The position numbers and the translations under genes are program-made. The notes beneath the pieces were generated by a model that saw only the letters and a list, made by a program, of their open reading frames with translations, did not search any database and was not told the origin of the DNA. This document shows, piece after piece, positions 1 to 5,483 of a stretch of DNA of 5,614 nt. The stretch comes from Alphaproteobacteria bacterium (GTDB lineage Bacteria > Pseudomonadota > Alphaproteobacteria > Rhodobacterales > Rhodobacteraceae): assembly GCA_013151535.1 (NCBI GenBank), contig JAADIC010000028.1:1-5614 (forward strand), in the 5' to 3' direction. Position 1 is the stretch's first letter. The number at the start of each line of letters is the position of its first letter.

Positions 1-226
1 CCTCATCGGCCAGACGGCGCGCGGTACTGACCAGATCGGCAATCGGGGTGCCTTCGATATGGGCGATATAAACCCTTGTAGCGGCGGGCAGAAGATCACG
101 AAAATCGTCGATCTTGGCGGCGGTGCGGGGCATCACCTCGATCGAATAGTCTTGCAGGAATGCCTCAAGCGCGGGATTTGCGTCCGGAACGGCGGCGATT
201 TTACGGCTGGCGTTGAAAAATGCCAT
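1..226 (-). CDS. Methylenetetrahydrofolate-reductase-like protein, N-terminal 75 residues only
   Basis: This is the 5' part of a gene that leaves the window at its left edge, so 75 complete codons are visible. The protein begins MAFFNASRK and contains IEVMPRTAAKIDDF, then VYIAHIEGTPIADL and TARRLADE. That pattern (a short start, a first beta strand carrying an E-V-x-P-R segment, then Y-I-A-H-I-x-G-T before a helix) is what I recognise from the methylenetetrahydrofolate reductase family, a TIM-barrel flavoenzyme that reduces 5,10-methylene-THF to 5-methyl-THF in the cytosol. The ATG at 226-224 is preceded by AGGA (234-237) with 7 nt spacing, a good ribosome binding site. It lies 22 bp behind the 'virulence factor' gene on the same strand, so the two are probably cotranscribed. 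The active site and C-terminal part are outside the window, so catalytic competence cannot be judged. The family call is from recall of the sequence pattern. Confidence 0.65.
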   Translation of the reverse strand, partial: MAFFNASRKIAAVPDANPALEAFLQDYSIEVMPRTAAKIDDFRDLLPAATRVYIAHIEGTPIADLVSTARRLADE

Positions 227-248
227 GGCGTGATCCTTTATGGGCGGA

Positions 249-563
249 TTACTCCGCGTTGTGGCCTTGCTCGTGGCCTTGATTTTCAATCAAAACCCTG
301 ATCCGGTCCTGATCGTATTCTTTATCCAGTCTTGCCGCCTCGGACCTGGCAATCTGTGCCGCGTCCCCATCCACCGCGAACGGTGCCGCCTTGCGCCAAT
401 CGGCAAGGTAGGCATCGGCATCCTTGGCCCCGACCTTCATGGCACAGCGGTCTATCGCCTGCTCAAACCGCTCGGGCAGTTGCACCTTTTCCGCCCGCCG
501 CCCCTTGCCGACAATAACCTGCGCTGGAATATCGCGCCAATAAACAATGGTAACGTCCGGCAT
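249..563 (-). CDS. 'Virulence factor' family small protein (PF13769-like)
   Basis: A 104-residue soluble protein starting MPDVTIVYWRDIPAQVIVG, with GKGRRAEKVQLPERF and DRCAMKVGAKDADAYLADWRK following. This matches my memory of the small proteins annotated 'virulence factor' (Pfam PF13769, also the C-terminal domain of staphylococcal CvfC), which are common in Rhodobacterales. There is no signal peptide or membrane segment, and the tail is charged and rich in Glu and His. The biochemical role is not known to me. The start ATG (563-561) has AAAGGA at 574-579, 10 nt upstream, and the stop is TAA (249-251). It is the first gene of an operon with the reductase-like gene 22 bp downstream. I infer a support role in folate or corrinoid one-carbon metabolism rather than virulence. 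The family assignment is fairly sure, the function is not. Confidence 0.75.
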   Translation of the reverse strand: MPDVTIVYWRDIPAQVIVGKGRRAEKVQLPERFEQAIDRCAMKVGAKDADAYLADWRKAAPFAVDGDAAQIARSEAARLDKEYDQDRIRVLIENQGHEQGHNAE

Positions 564-744
564 GTTTCCCGAATCCTTTTAACTGACAAAGCCTTTCTAG
601 GCCCGAGTTTACCCCCTGTATGGAAGATATCCGACTTAGAGGGAAATATTTGCGACAGCCACCGTTATTTACATGTGGGGGATAAATTGGCCGAACACCC
701 GCTATGGGGGCAATCAAAACTGACATTTGCGGTTAAAAGGACGG

Positions 745-784
745 CGTTTCAGCCCTGACCTTGGGTGGCATTAATGCTGAAACG
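745..784. repeat. 9-bp perfect inverted repeat with 22-nt loop
   Basis: CGTTTCAGC at 745-753 is matched by its exact reverse complement GCTGAAACG at 776-784. Inside the loop is a separate 10-bp palindrome, GCATTAATGC (768-777), which shares two bases with the right arm. There is no T-run after it on either strand, so it is not a standard intrinsic terminator. It could be an operator or an RNA hairpin in the leader of the minus-strand operon. The right arm touches the first CGGAA repeat. Confidence 0.5.
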
Positions 785-811
785 GAAAGCTAACCGGAAC
801 TTAAACCGGAA
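780..811 (+). repeat. Upstream trio of AACCGGAA-type direct repeats, 12-bp period
   Basis: Three octamers begin at 780 (AAACGGAA, one mismatch), 792 (AACCGGAA) and 804 (AACCGGAA). The CGGAA cores lie at 783-787, 795-799 and 807-811, exactly 12 bp apart. No further core continues the period on either side (771 and 819 do not match). With a promoter at about 841-867, this trio would sit roughly 60 to 95 bp upstream of the transcription start, the usual place for an activator or a looping site. The period is directly visible; binding by a regulator is inferred. Confidence 0.7.
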
Positions 812-834
812 TTTACCCTGTTATAGTTTGAAGA

Positions 835-864
835 ATACCTTTGTAAAATAGGCGCTAAAGGTAT
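835..864. promoter_or_regulatory. Inverted-repeat operator candidate upstream of fic
   Basis: ATACCTTT at 835-842 is the exact reverse complement of AAAGGTAT at 857-864, with 14 bp between. The arm centres are 22 bp apart, about two helical turns, which suits a dimeric helix-turn-helix protein binding one face. It lies between the two CGGAA trios and overlaps the proposed -10 element. The dyad is visible; the operator role is inferred. Confidence 0.4.
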
Positions 865-867
865 AAG
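841..867 (+). promoter_or_regulatory. Possible sigma-70-type promoter for fic
   Basis: TATAAG (862-867) fits a -10 hexamer at five of six positions. The best -35 candidate, TTGTAA (841-846), leaves a short 15-bp spacer, so the promoter is weak or needs an activator. It lies in the AT-rich stretch between the two repeat trios, about 45 bp before the fic start codon. This is a pattern match only. Confidence 0.3.
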
Positions 868-870
868 CAT

Positions 871-902
871 AACCGGAATAGGAACCGGAACTAATTGCGG
901 AA
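871..902 (+). repeat. Downstream trio of AACCGGAA-type direct repeats, 12-bp period
   Basis: Octamers begin at 871 (AACCGGAA), 883 (AACCGGAA) and 895 (TTGCGGAA, degenerate in the first half). The CGGAA cores are at 874-878, 886-890 and 898-902, again exactly 12 bp apart and 91 bp downstream of the first trio, core for core. The trio ends 10 bp before the chosen fic start codon and overlaps the predicted transcription start, so a bound protein there would be expected to repress. The third copy would be coding if the TTG at 895 were the start, which is one reason to prefer the ATG at 913. Confidence 0.7.
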
Positions 903-912
903 CCCAACTTGT

Positions 913-2100
913 ATGGCTGACGATGGCGAAGATACAACCCTTTGCGAACCGCTGATGGTGGCGGAAGAGTCGCCTCATTACGGCGAGCTTGTCGACCTGG
1001 CTGTTGATCTGTCCACCAAATCAGCCGCACTTTCGGCAAGCCTCCCGACCGCTATGCGCAGCTCGTTGGCTGATGCCGTCCGGGCAATGAATTGCTATTA
1101 TTCAAACCTCATCGAAGGCCATGACACCCATCCGATTTCAGCCGACCGGGCGGTGCATGGTGAGCTGAGTGCTGACCCACAGGAGCGTAATCTCCAGCTT
1201 GAGGCGGTGGCGCATATCAACGTTCAGAAATGGATCGACGAGGGTGGTTTGACAACGCATGCAACCGCGCCTCGTTCCATCAGGGAGATTCACCGAAGGT
1301 TCTGTAACGATCTTCCTGATGAGCTTCTTATAACCGAGGATAGCGACACCGGTGAAAAAATCGACATTATCGGAGGGCAGTACCGTGACCGCTTTGTCAG
1401 GGTTGGTGCCCATATCCCGATCAGCCCCGGTGCCGTGCCACGTTTCATGGACCATATCCACAAGCGCTACAACGTCACTGGGCGGGTCGCTTCGATTTTG
1501 AGCGCTGCCTACGCGCATCACCGGATTTCCTGGGTCCACCCGTTCTTTGATCTCAATGGTCGCGTCGTGCGCATGGTCTCGCATGCGATGTTGCTTAATT
1601 CAGTCGGGAGCGCGGGGCTCTGGTCGGTTTCCCGCGGGCTGGCGCGCCGATCAGAGGATTATAAGCGTTTCCTTGCGCGGGCAGATGAAAAGCGGCGCGG
1701 TGATCGCGATGGGCGCGGAAACCTGAGCGAGGAGCGTTTGGCGGATTTTGCCGAATTTTTTCTGAAGATGTGCATAGATCAGACCGAGTTCATGGGCGGC
1801 CTGATGGATGCCAGGCACCTGCGTGACCGGGTGCTGAGCTGGACAGACCGCGAAATTGCGCAAGGTCACCTGCCAAAAAAGGCGAATATCGTCATGCGTC
1901 TGGTATTTGCAACCGGCGAGGTGGAGCGTGCTGAGGTGGATTCAGTGCTGGGCATGACTGATCGCGCCGCGCGCAAAATAACAAGGGCGCTGGTGGATAG
2001 AGGGGCCCTGATATCCACGTCGTCGCGCGCGCCGCTTCGCCTGAATTTCAGCCCGGCACTGGCACAGGAATGGATGCCGGGGCTATTCCCAGGGCAATGA
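913..2100 (+). CDS. Fic family protein, class-II type, with C-terminal wHTH-like region
   Basis: A 395-residue cytosolic protein. Fic enzymes transfer AMP, or sometimes another phosphate-containing group, from a nucleotide to a target hydroxyl. Order of parts: an N-terminal helix with the inhibitory motif S-x-x-x-E-G (S64, E68, G69); the flap GGQYRDRFVRVG (about 154-165) followed by a VPRFMDHI segment; the active-site motif HPFFDLNGRVVR (209-220) with catalytic H209 and N215, R217 and R220 in place; and a C-terminal region (about 324-395) resembling a winged helix-turn-helix. An inhibitory helix before the core makes it class II, normally self-inhibited. The consensus is HxFx(D/E)GNGRxxR; here the first glycine is L214. 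An in-frame TTG at 895 would add six residues. I chose the ATG because the TTG lies inside the repeat array and neither start has a strong ribosome binding site. It stands alone, with no antitoxin gene beside it, and is convergent with the UroD-like gene. The target is unknown. Confidence 0.9.
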   Translation: MADDGEDTTLCEPLMVAEESPHYGELVDLAVDLSTKSAALSASLPTAMRSSLADAVRAMNCYYSNLIEGHDTHPISADRAVHGELSADPQERNLQLEAVAHINVQKWIDEGGLTTHATAPRSIREIHRRFCNDLPDELLITEDSDTGEKIDIIGGQYRDRFVRVGAHIPISPGAVPRFMDHIHKRYNVTGRVASILSAAYAHHRISWVHPFFDLNGRVVRMVSHAMLLNSVGSAGLWSVSRGLARRSEDYKRFLARADEKRRGDRDGRGNLSEERLADFAEFFLKMCIDQTEFMGGLMDARHLRDRVLSWTDREIAQGHLPKKANIVMRLVFATGEVERAEVDSVLGMTDRAARKITRALVDRGALISTSSRAPLRLNFSPALAQEWMPGLFPGQ

Positions 2101-2152
2101 CGCATGGGGCCGAATGACCTGACCAATGGTGCGTGCAAACTCTGTATCGCCC

Positions 2153-3439
2153 CTAAAGCCCGCCGCGCGCCCGAACCGTCTCTATAATAATCCCGATCAA
2201 CTCGAATTGCGACAGGGCGCTGATGTCTTCAAAGTAAATGTGGCTCGGCCAGGGTTCGCGCAGACTGGCCTCGCTGGGGCGGCCAACCGTCTTACAAACC
2301 TGTTGGATCGCGGCTACAAAGCTCTCGGCGGTGTCGCGGATCTCGGCCTTGCCAATTTCAAGATCGGGGATCGAGTTTTTGTCGACCTGCGAAGACCCAA
2401 TGCCGATGGTCAGCGGCACATTACGCGCGATGGCCTGTTCGGTGTAAAATGTGATCGGAACCTTATCGGCCTCAAGGCGCATGACGAAATCCCGGCAGAC
2501 GGAATGCTTAAGCTCGGTCAGCTCCTCGATACTGACGCCGCTCGCCTGCGCGCCACCACCGCGACGGCGCGACCCCCGATCTTTCTTGCGTGCCAAGGTC
2601 ACGAAATCACCACGATAATTGGCGTCAAACACCCGATCCGCCCAAGGCTGGTCTTCGATCATGCGTGAAATCGCACGGATCGCCATGGTTTTGCAATTGT
2701 CCGGCCCGATGAAGAAGGGTGAGCCCGAGGCATCCGAAAGCTCGACCCAGCCATTGGGAAACACGCTGATAAAATGCTCGATCCACGGGCCAAGCACCTT
2801 GTCGGCCAGATGGTCAAGCAGTTGGTTAACAAAAGCCGGATCGTTGACCACATCGGCAAGCAATGGTTCCTGCCCGAAAATATCCGCCGCCAGCGAATAG
2901 GGGGCCGAGATTTGCAACAACGGCCCCATCCCTGTCAGCCGCTCGGTCACGCGCAGAATGTCGTTGATGATTTTTGGGATGCCGCTGTCAAAATCAGGCG
3001 TAGCAAGTGTTTGCCATGTGTCGTGGGTAATCAGCACCTGATCCGGGTCCGAACCCGGCGGAAACCGGTCGGGATACATCATTTTCTGACCGACCGCTTC
3101 ACAGGTGAAAGCGTAAAGCGCCCAGGTCATGTAAAGTTTGTTGATCCCCAAAATGCGGCTGACCATCAGGTTGGTGCGCACATAGCGTTCAGGATCGGTG
3201 GTGTAATAATCAAGTGAGTCTGTACCATAAAGATCAAACAATATACCAAGCACCAGCATATGGACCGAGCCGGTCACATGCACATGATCGCTTGCAACCG
3301 GCGTGGCGAAATCCGCGTCAAACGCGCCGGCGATTGTTCTGTCCATCACCTCAAGCAGGCGGGTTCTGGCGGCGGGATCCCCCGATTGCCAGCGCGCCAA
3401 AAGGTGAAGGCCGTTCGGAAAATCCAACTCGTCGATCAT
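2153..3439 (-). CDS. Uroporphyrinogen decarboxylase (UroD)-family protein, probable corrinoid/one-carbon methyltransferase relative
   Basis: A 428-residue soluble protein with UroD/MtaA-type TIM-barrel signatures: ISAPYSLAADIFG (177-189, equivalent to the G-P-F-T-L-A segment), WVELSDASGSPFFIGP (231-246, equivalent to the strand with D-D-x-x-S followed by I-S-P), and VFDANYRGDF (270-279) where methyltransferase members carry a zinc-binding H-x-C-G. Here those His and Cys positions are not conserved. A basic stretch, RKKDRGSRRR (284-293), follows. It is longer than haem-pathway HemE (about 350 residues) and lacks a HemE-like N-terminus, so I do not call it hemE. The frame stays open upstream to 3547, but the ATG at 3439-3437 has GAGG (3446-3449) 6 nt before it, which decides the start; the stop is TAG (2153-2155). 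It shares strand with the reductase and virulence-factor genes beyond fic, suggesting a C1 role. Substrate and activity are unknown. Confidence 0.75.
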   Translation of the reverse strand: MIDELDFPNGLHLLARWQSGDPAARTRLLEVMDRTIAGAFDADFATPVASDHVHVTGSVHMLVLGILFDLYGTDSLDYYTTDPERYVRTNLMVSRILGINKLYMTWALYAFTCEAVGQKMMYPDRFPPGSDPDQVLITHDTWQTLATPDFDSGIPKIINDILRVTERLTGMGPLLQISAPYSLAADIFGQEPLLADVVNDPAFVNQLLDHLADKVLGPWIEHFISVFPNGWVELSDASGSPFFIGPDNCKTMAIRAISRMIEDQPWADRVFDANYRGDFVTLARKKDRGSRRRGGGAQASGVSIEELTELKHSVCRDFVMRLEADKVPITFYTEQAIARNVPLTIGIGSSQVDKNSIPDLEIGKAEIRDTAESFVAAIQQVCKTVGRPSEASLREPWPSHIYFEDISALSQFELIGIIIETVRARGGL

Positions 3440-3630
3440 GTGTAGCCTCGATTTAGCGTCAAACCTGATGTGGCCAGACAAGCAGATAATACCGCCCTTT
3501 GTTGTCGTTTCCGCGACAAAACCATGCCCTGTTGCGGCAATGGGCATTCCGACAGAAGGCGATGCTTCGCGTCTTGCGCCAGTTACGCGCCCGCGTTACG
3601 GTTTTACCAACACCTATCGGAGGCCCGGTT
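3440..3630. promoter_or_regulatory. Divergent promoter region between the UroD-like gene and ppx
   Basis: A 191-bp spacer that must hold promoters for both divergent units. On the minus strand TATTAT (3491-3486) resembles a -10 hexamer (five of six) but has no matching -35 at the usual distance. No convincing hexamer pair is seen for the plus strand. Two small hairpins sit at 3502-3519 and 3524-3547. The ribosome binding sites of both genes (GAGG at 3446-3449 on minus, CGGAGG at 3618-3623 on plus) are at its ends. Confidence 0.4.
3502..3547. repeat. Two adjacent short hairpins in the divergent leader
   Basis: Hairpin A: TTGTCG (3502-3507), a six-base loop, then CGACAA (3514-3519). Hairpin B: ATGCCC (3524-3529) pairs with GGGCAT (3542-3547), with an inner TTGC (3532-3535) against GCAA (3537-3540). 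Stems are perfect but short, and no T-run follows on either strand, so they are not typical terminators. They could lie in the 5' leader of the minus-strand gene. Confidence 0.4.
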
Positions 3631-4758
3631 ATGGCGGCCAGATCAGATAAGGGTGCGGCTGTGTTCCCCAAGGCGGTTGAACCTGCGCCCCACCAAAAGC
3701 CCGATGCGGTGTCGCTTTATGCGGCGCTGGATCTGGGCACGAATTCCTGCCGGATGCTGGTGGCCCAGCCCAAGGGCAGCCAGTTTCATGTGATCGACAG
3801 CTTTTCCAAATCGGTGCAGCTTGGCCGTGGGCTGGAGCAGCATGGCAGCCTGTCGCGCGCCAGCATTAATCGCACAATCGCAGCGCTGAAGGTCTGCCGC
3901 AAGAAGCTGGATCACCACAAAGTCAAAAACATGCGCCTTGTCGCGACCGAGGCGTGCCGTCGCGCCAGCAATTGCGCAGAGTTCATGGCGCGGGTGACAG
4001 GTGAAACCGGCCTGACGCTTGAGATTATCCGCCCGGAAGAGGAGGCGCGCCTTGCCGTCATCTCCTGCGCGCCCTTGGTGTCGCGTCATACGGAGCAGTT
4101 GTTGGTGGTCGATATCGGCGGTGGCTCGACCGAGCTGGTCTGGGTCGATCTGAGCAAAGTCGCCCCGACCGAGCGGGCGCGGGCGATCATGCGCCTGAAA
4201 CAGGGGCTAAAGCCGGGGCAGGGTGGCTCACCCTTTCCGGTGGCCGAAGTTGTCGACTGGATTTCAGTGCCGGTCGGGGTGGCGACCCTCAAGGATCAGT
4301 TTTCCGATGTCAGCGATGATTCTGCCCGTTTCGCCCTGATGTCATGTCATTTTGAAGAACTGATCGCCGGGTTTTCCCCCTATCAGACCGCCAGCGAAGG
4401 CCCGGCCCAGTCGAATTTTCAGGTGATCGGCACATCGGGTACGGTGACGACCGTGGCGGCCTCGCATCTGGGATTGCGGCGCTATGATCGCGGCAAGGTC
4501 GATGGGTTGCGCATGACCTCGGGGCAGATTGACACTGTGGTCAAGGAATATCTGGCCATGGGGGTTCATGGCCGCCAGCGTGATCCGCGCATCGGCAAGG
4601 ACCGTCAGGCGTTGATCCTGTCCGGGGTGGCGATCCTGCAAACCCTGATGCGGGTCTGGCCGACGGATCGCCTCAGCGTGGCGGATCGGGGCTTGCGCGA
4701 GGGGCTGCTTTACGCGCAGATGAGCGCGGATGGGGTGCTTGAGGATGGGCCGGTTTAG
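3631..4758 (+). CDS. Ppx/GppA family phosphatase (exopolyphosphatase / guanosine pentaphosphatase type)
   Basis: A 375-residue cytosolic member of the ASKHA (actin/Hsp70 fold) family, which hydrolyses terminal phosphates from polyphosphate or pppGpp. Seen: the phosphate-1 loop ALDLGTNSCRM (32-42); the conserved EEEARL segment (136-141), where E138 aligns by hand with catalytic E121 of E. coli PPX; the phosphate-2 loop VVDIGGGSTELVW (159-171); and a later IGTSGTVTTVAA segment typical of the second domain. The chain ends after the second ASKHA domain and lacks the C-terminal HD-like and other domains of the roughly 510-residue E. coli PPX. The frame is open back to 3499, but the ATG at 3631 follows CGGAGG (3618-3623) with 7 nt spacing, so I take it as the start. 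The first 28 residues look like a disordered basic/proline tail. The stop TAG is 2 bp before rlmE, implying an operon. Substrate preference between polyphosphate and pppGpp cannot be told from sequence. Confidence 0.9.
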   Translation: MAARSDKGAAVFPKAVEPAPHQKPDAVSLYAALDLGTNSCRMLVAQPKGSQFHVIDSFSKSVQLGRGLEQHGSLSRASINRTIAALKVCRKKLDHHKVKNMRLVATEACRRASNCAEFMARVTGETGLTLEIIRPEEEARLAVISCAPLVSRHTEQLLVVDIGGGSTELVWVDLSKVAPTERARAIMRLKQGLKPGQGGSPFPVAEVVDWISVPVGVATLKDQFSDVSDDSARFALMSCHFEELIAGFSPYQTASEGPAQSNFQVIGTSGTVTTVAASHLGLRRYDRGKVDGLRMTSGQIDTVVKEYLAMGVHGRQRDPRIGKDRQALILSGVAILQTLMRVWPTDRLSVADRGLREGLLYAQMSADGVLEDGPV

Positions 4759-4760
4759 TT

Positions 4761-5483
4761 ATGTCGAAATCAGGAAACACTTCAGGGCGTGGGCGGCGTG
4801 ATCTGCAAGTGAAGGTCAATAGCGCCAAGGGCCGCAAGTTGAGCTCAACCCTGTGGCTGAAACGCCAGTTGAATGACCCCTATGTGCAGCAAGCCGGTAA
4901 AGACGGCTATCGTGGCCGCGCCGCTTATAAGATTCTTGAACTGGACGACAGGTTTCGTTTCCTCGTGCCGGGGGCGCGGGTGGTTGATCTGGGCAGCGCG
5001 CCCGGCGGCTGGCTGCAAGTGGCCGCGCCCATCAACGCGCTGGGAACCCGGACCTCGAAAAAGGTCGGAACGCTGTTGGGAGTCGATTTGCAAGAGGTCG
5101 AGCCGGTGCCGGGTGCGGAAATCCATATTCTTGATTTCATGGCGGATGATGCCGACCTCAAGGTCAAGGAATGGCTGGGGGGCAAGGCGGATGTGGTGAT
5201 GTCGGACATGGCGGCGTCGTCATCGGGGCATAAACAGACGGATCATTTGCGGATCATGGCCCTGTGCGAGGCCGCCGCCTATTTTGCGTTCGACGTTCTG
5301 GAGGAGGGCGGCACCTTTGTCGCCAAGGTGTTGGCAGGCGGGGCCGAGGGTGAATTGCAGAAGGTTCTGAAGCAAAACTTCACCAAGGTGGTGCATGTAA
5401 AACCACCCGCCAGCCGCAAGGATAGTTCCGAGAAATTCGTGATTGCAACCGGGTTCCGTGGCGCGGTCGATCCCGATCAATAA
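4761..5483 (+). CDS. rlmE: 23S rRNA (uridine-2'-O-)-methyltransferase RlmE (FtsJ/RrmJ)
   Basis: A 240-residue SAM-dependent Rossmann-fold enzyme that methylates the 2'-OH of the A-loop uridine (U2552 in E. coli numbering) during late assembly of the large ribosomal subunit. All members of the K-D-K-E catalytic tetrad are visible: K57 in RAAYKILEL, D149 in DVVMSDMAAS, K189 in FVAKVLAGG and E224 in SSEKFVIATG (E. coli K38, D124, K164, E199). The SAM-binding motif I is VVDLGSAPGGW (74-84). The N-terminus carries about 20 extra basic residues compared with the 209-residue E. coli protein, as I recall is common in alphaproteobacteria, and probably contacts rRNA. The start ATG is 2 bp after the ppx stop. 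The only purine-rich site, GAGGA (4741-4745), is 15 nt away, so translation is probably coupled to ppx. The stop is TAA at 5481-5483. Confidence 0.96.
   Translation: MSKSGNTSGRGRRDLQVKVNSAKGRKLSSTLWLKRQLNDPYVQQAGKDGYRGRAAYKILELDDRFRFLVPGARVVDLGSAPGGWLQVAAPINALGTRTSKKVGTLLGVDLQEVEPVPGAEIHILDFMADDADLKVKEWLGGKADVVMSDMAASSSGHKQTDHLRIMALCEAAAYFAFDVLEEGGTFVAKVLAGGAEGELQKVLKQNFTKVVHVKPPASRKDSSEKFVIATGFRGAVDPDQ

Larger units (their letters stand above)
564..912. other. Divergent intergenic region between the virulence-factor operon and fic
   Basis: About 350 bp without a convincing gene. Open frames crossing it on either strand lack a ribosome binding site and read as low-complexity or antisense sequence. 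The half nearest the minus-strand operon shows no clear promoter hexamers and nothing resembling a cobalamin, SAM-II or SAH riboswitch that I could recognise. The half nearest fic becomes AT-rich and contains a 9-bp inverted repeat (745-784), six CGGAA repeats in two phased trios (780-902), an 8-bp inverted repeat (835-864) and a weak promoter. These are listed separately. The base composition contrasts with the GC-rich genes on both sides. Confidence 0.6.

Noticed and set aside
240..758. A 172-codon open frame on the plus strand antisense to the virulence-factor gene
   Set aside because: It is antisense to a recognisable protein, has no ribosome binding site and shows no family resemblance.
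564..780. A cobalamin, SAM-II or SAH riboswitch before the minus-strand C1 operon
   Set aside because: I looked for B12-box-like and SAM-II pseudoknot sequences because of the gene context, but none of the conserved blocks is present.
895..912. TTG at 895 as the fic start codon
   Set aside because: It would place the sixth CGGAA repeat in the coding sequence, has only a weakly placed purine run, and an ATG follows six codons later. It cannot be fully excluded.
2101..2152. A bidirectional terminator between the convergent fic and UroD-like genes
   Set aside because: Only a tandem TGACC pair (2115-2124) and very weak pairing are seen, with no GC-rich stem followed by a T-run on either strand.
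3440..3547. A 36-residue N-terminal extension of the UroD-like protein (start at 3547)
   Set aside because: The ATG at 3439 has a well-placed GAGG, and the upstream segment does not look like a family N-terminus and overlaps the hairpins.
3499..3630. A 44-residue N-terminal extension of the Ppx/GppA protein
   Set aside because: The strong CGGAGG site 7 nt before the ATG at 3631 decides the start, and the extension would be unusually Arg-rich with no family match.
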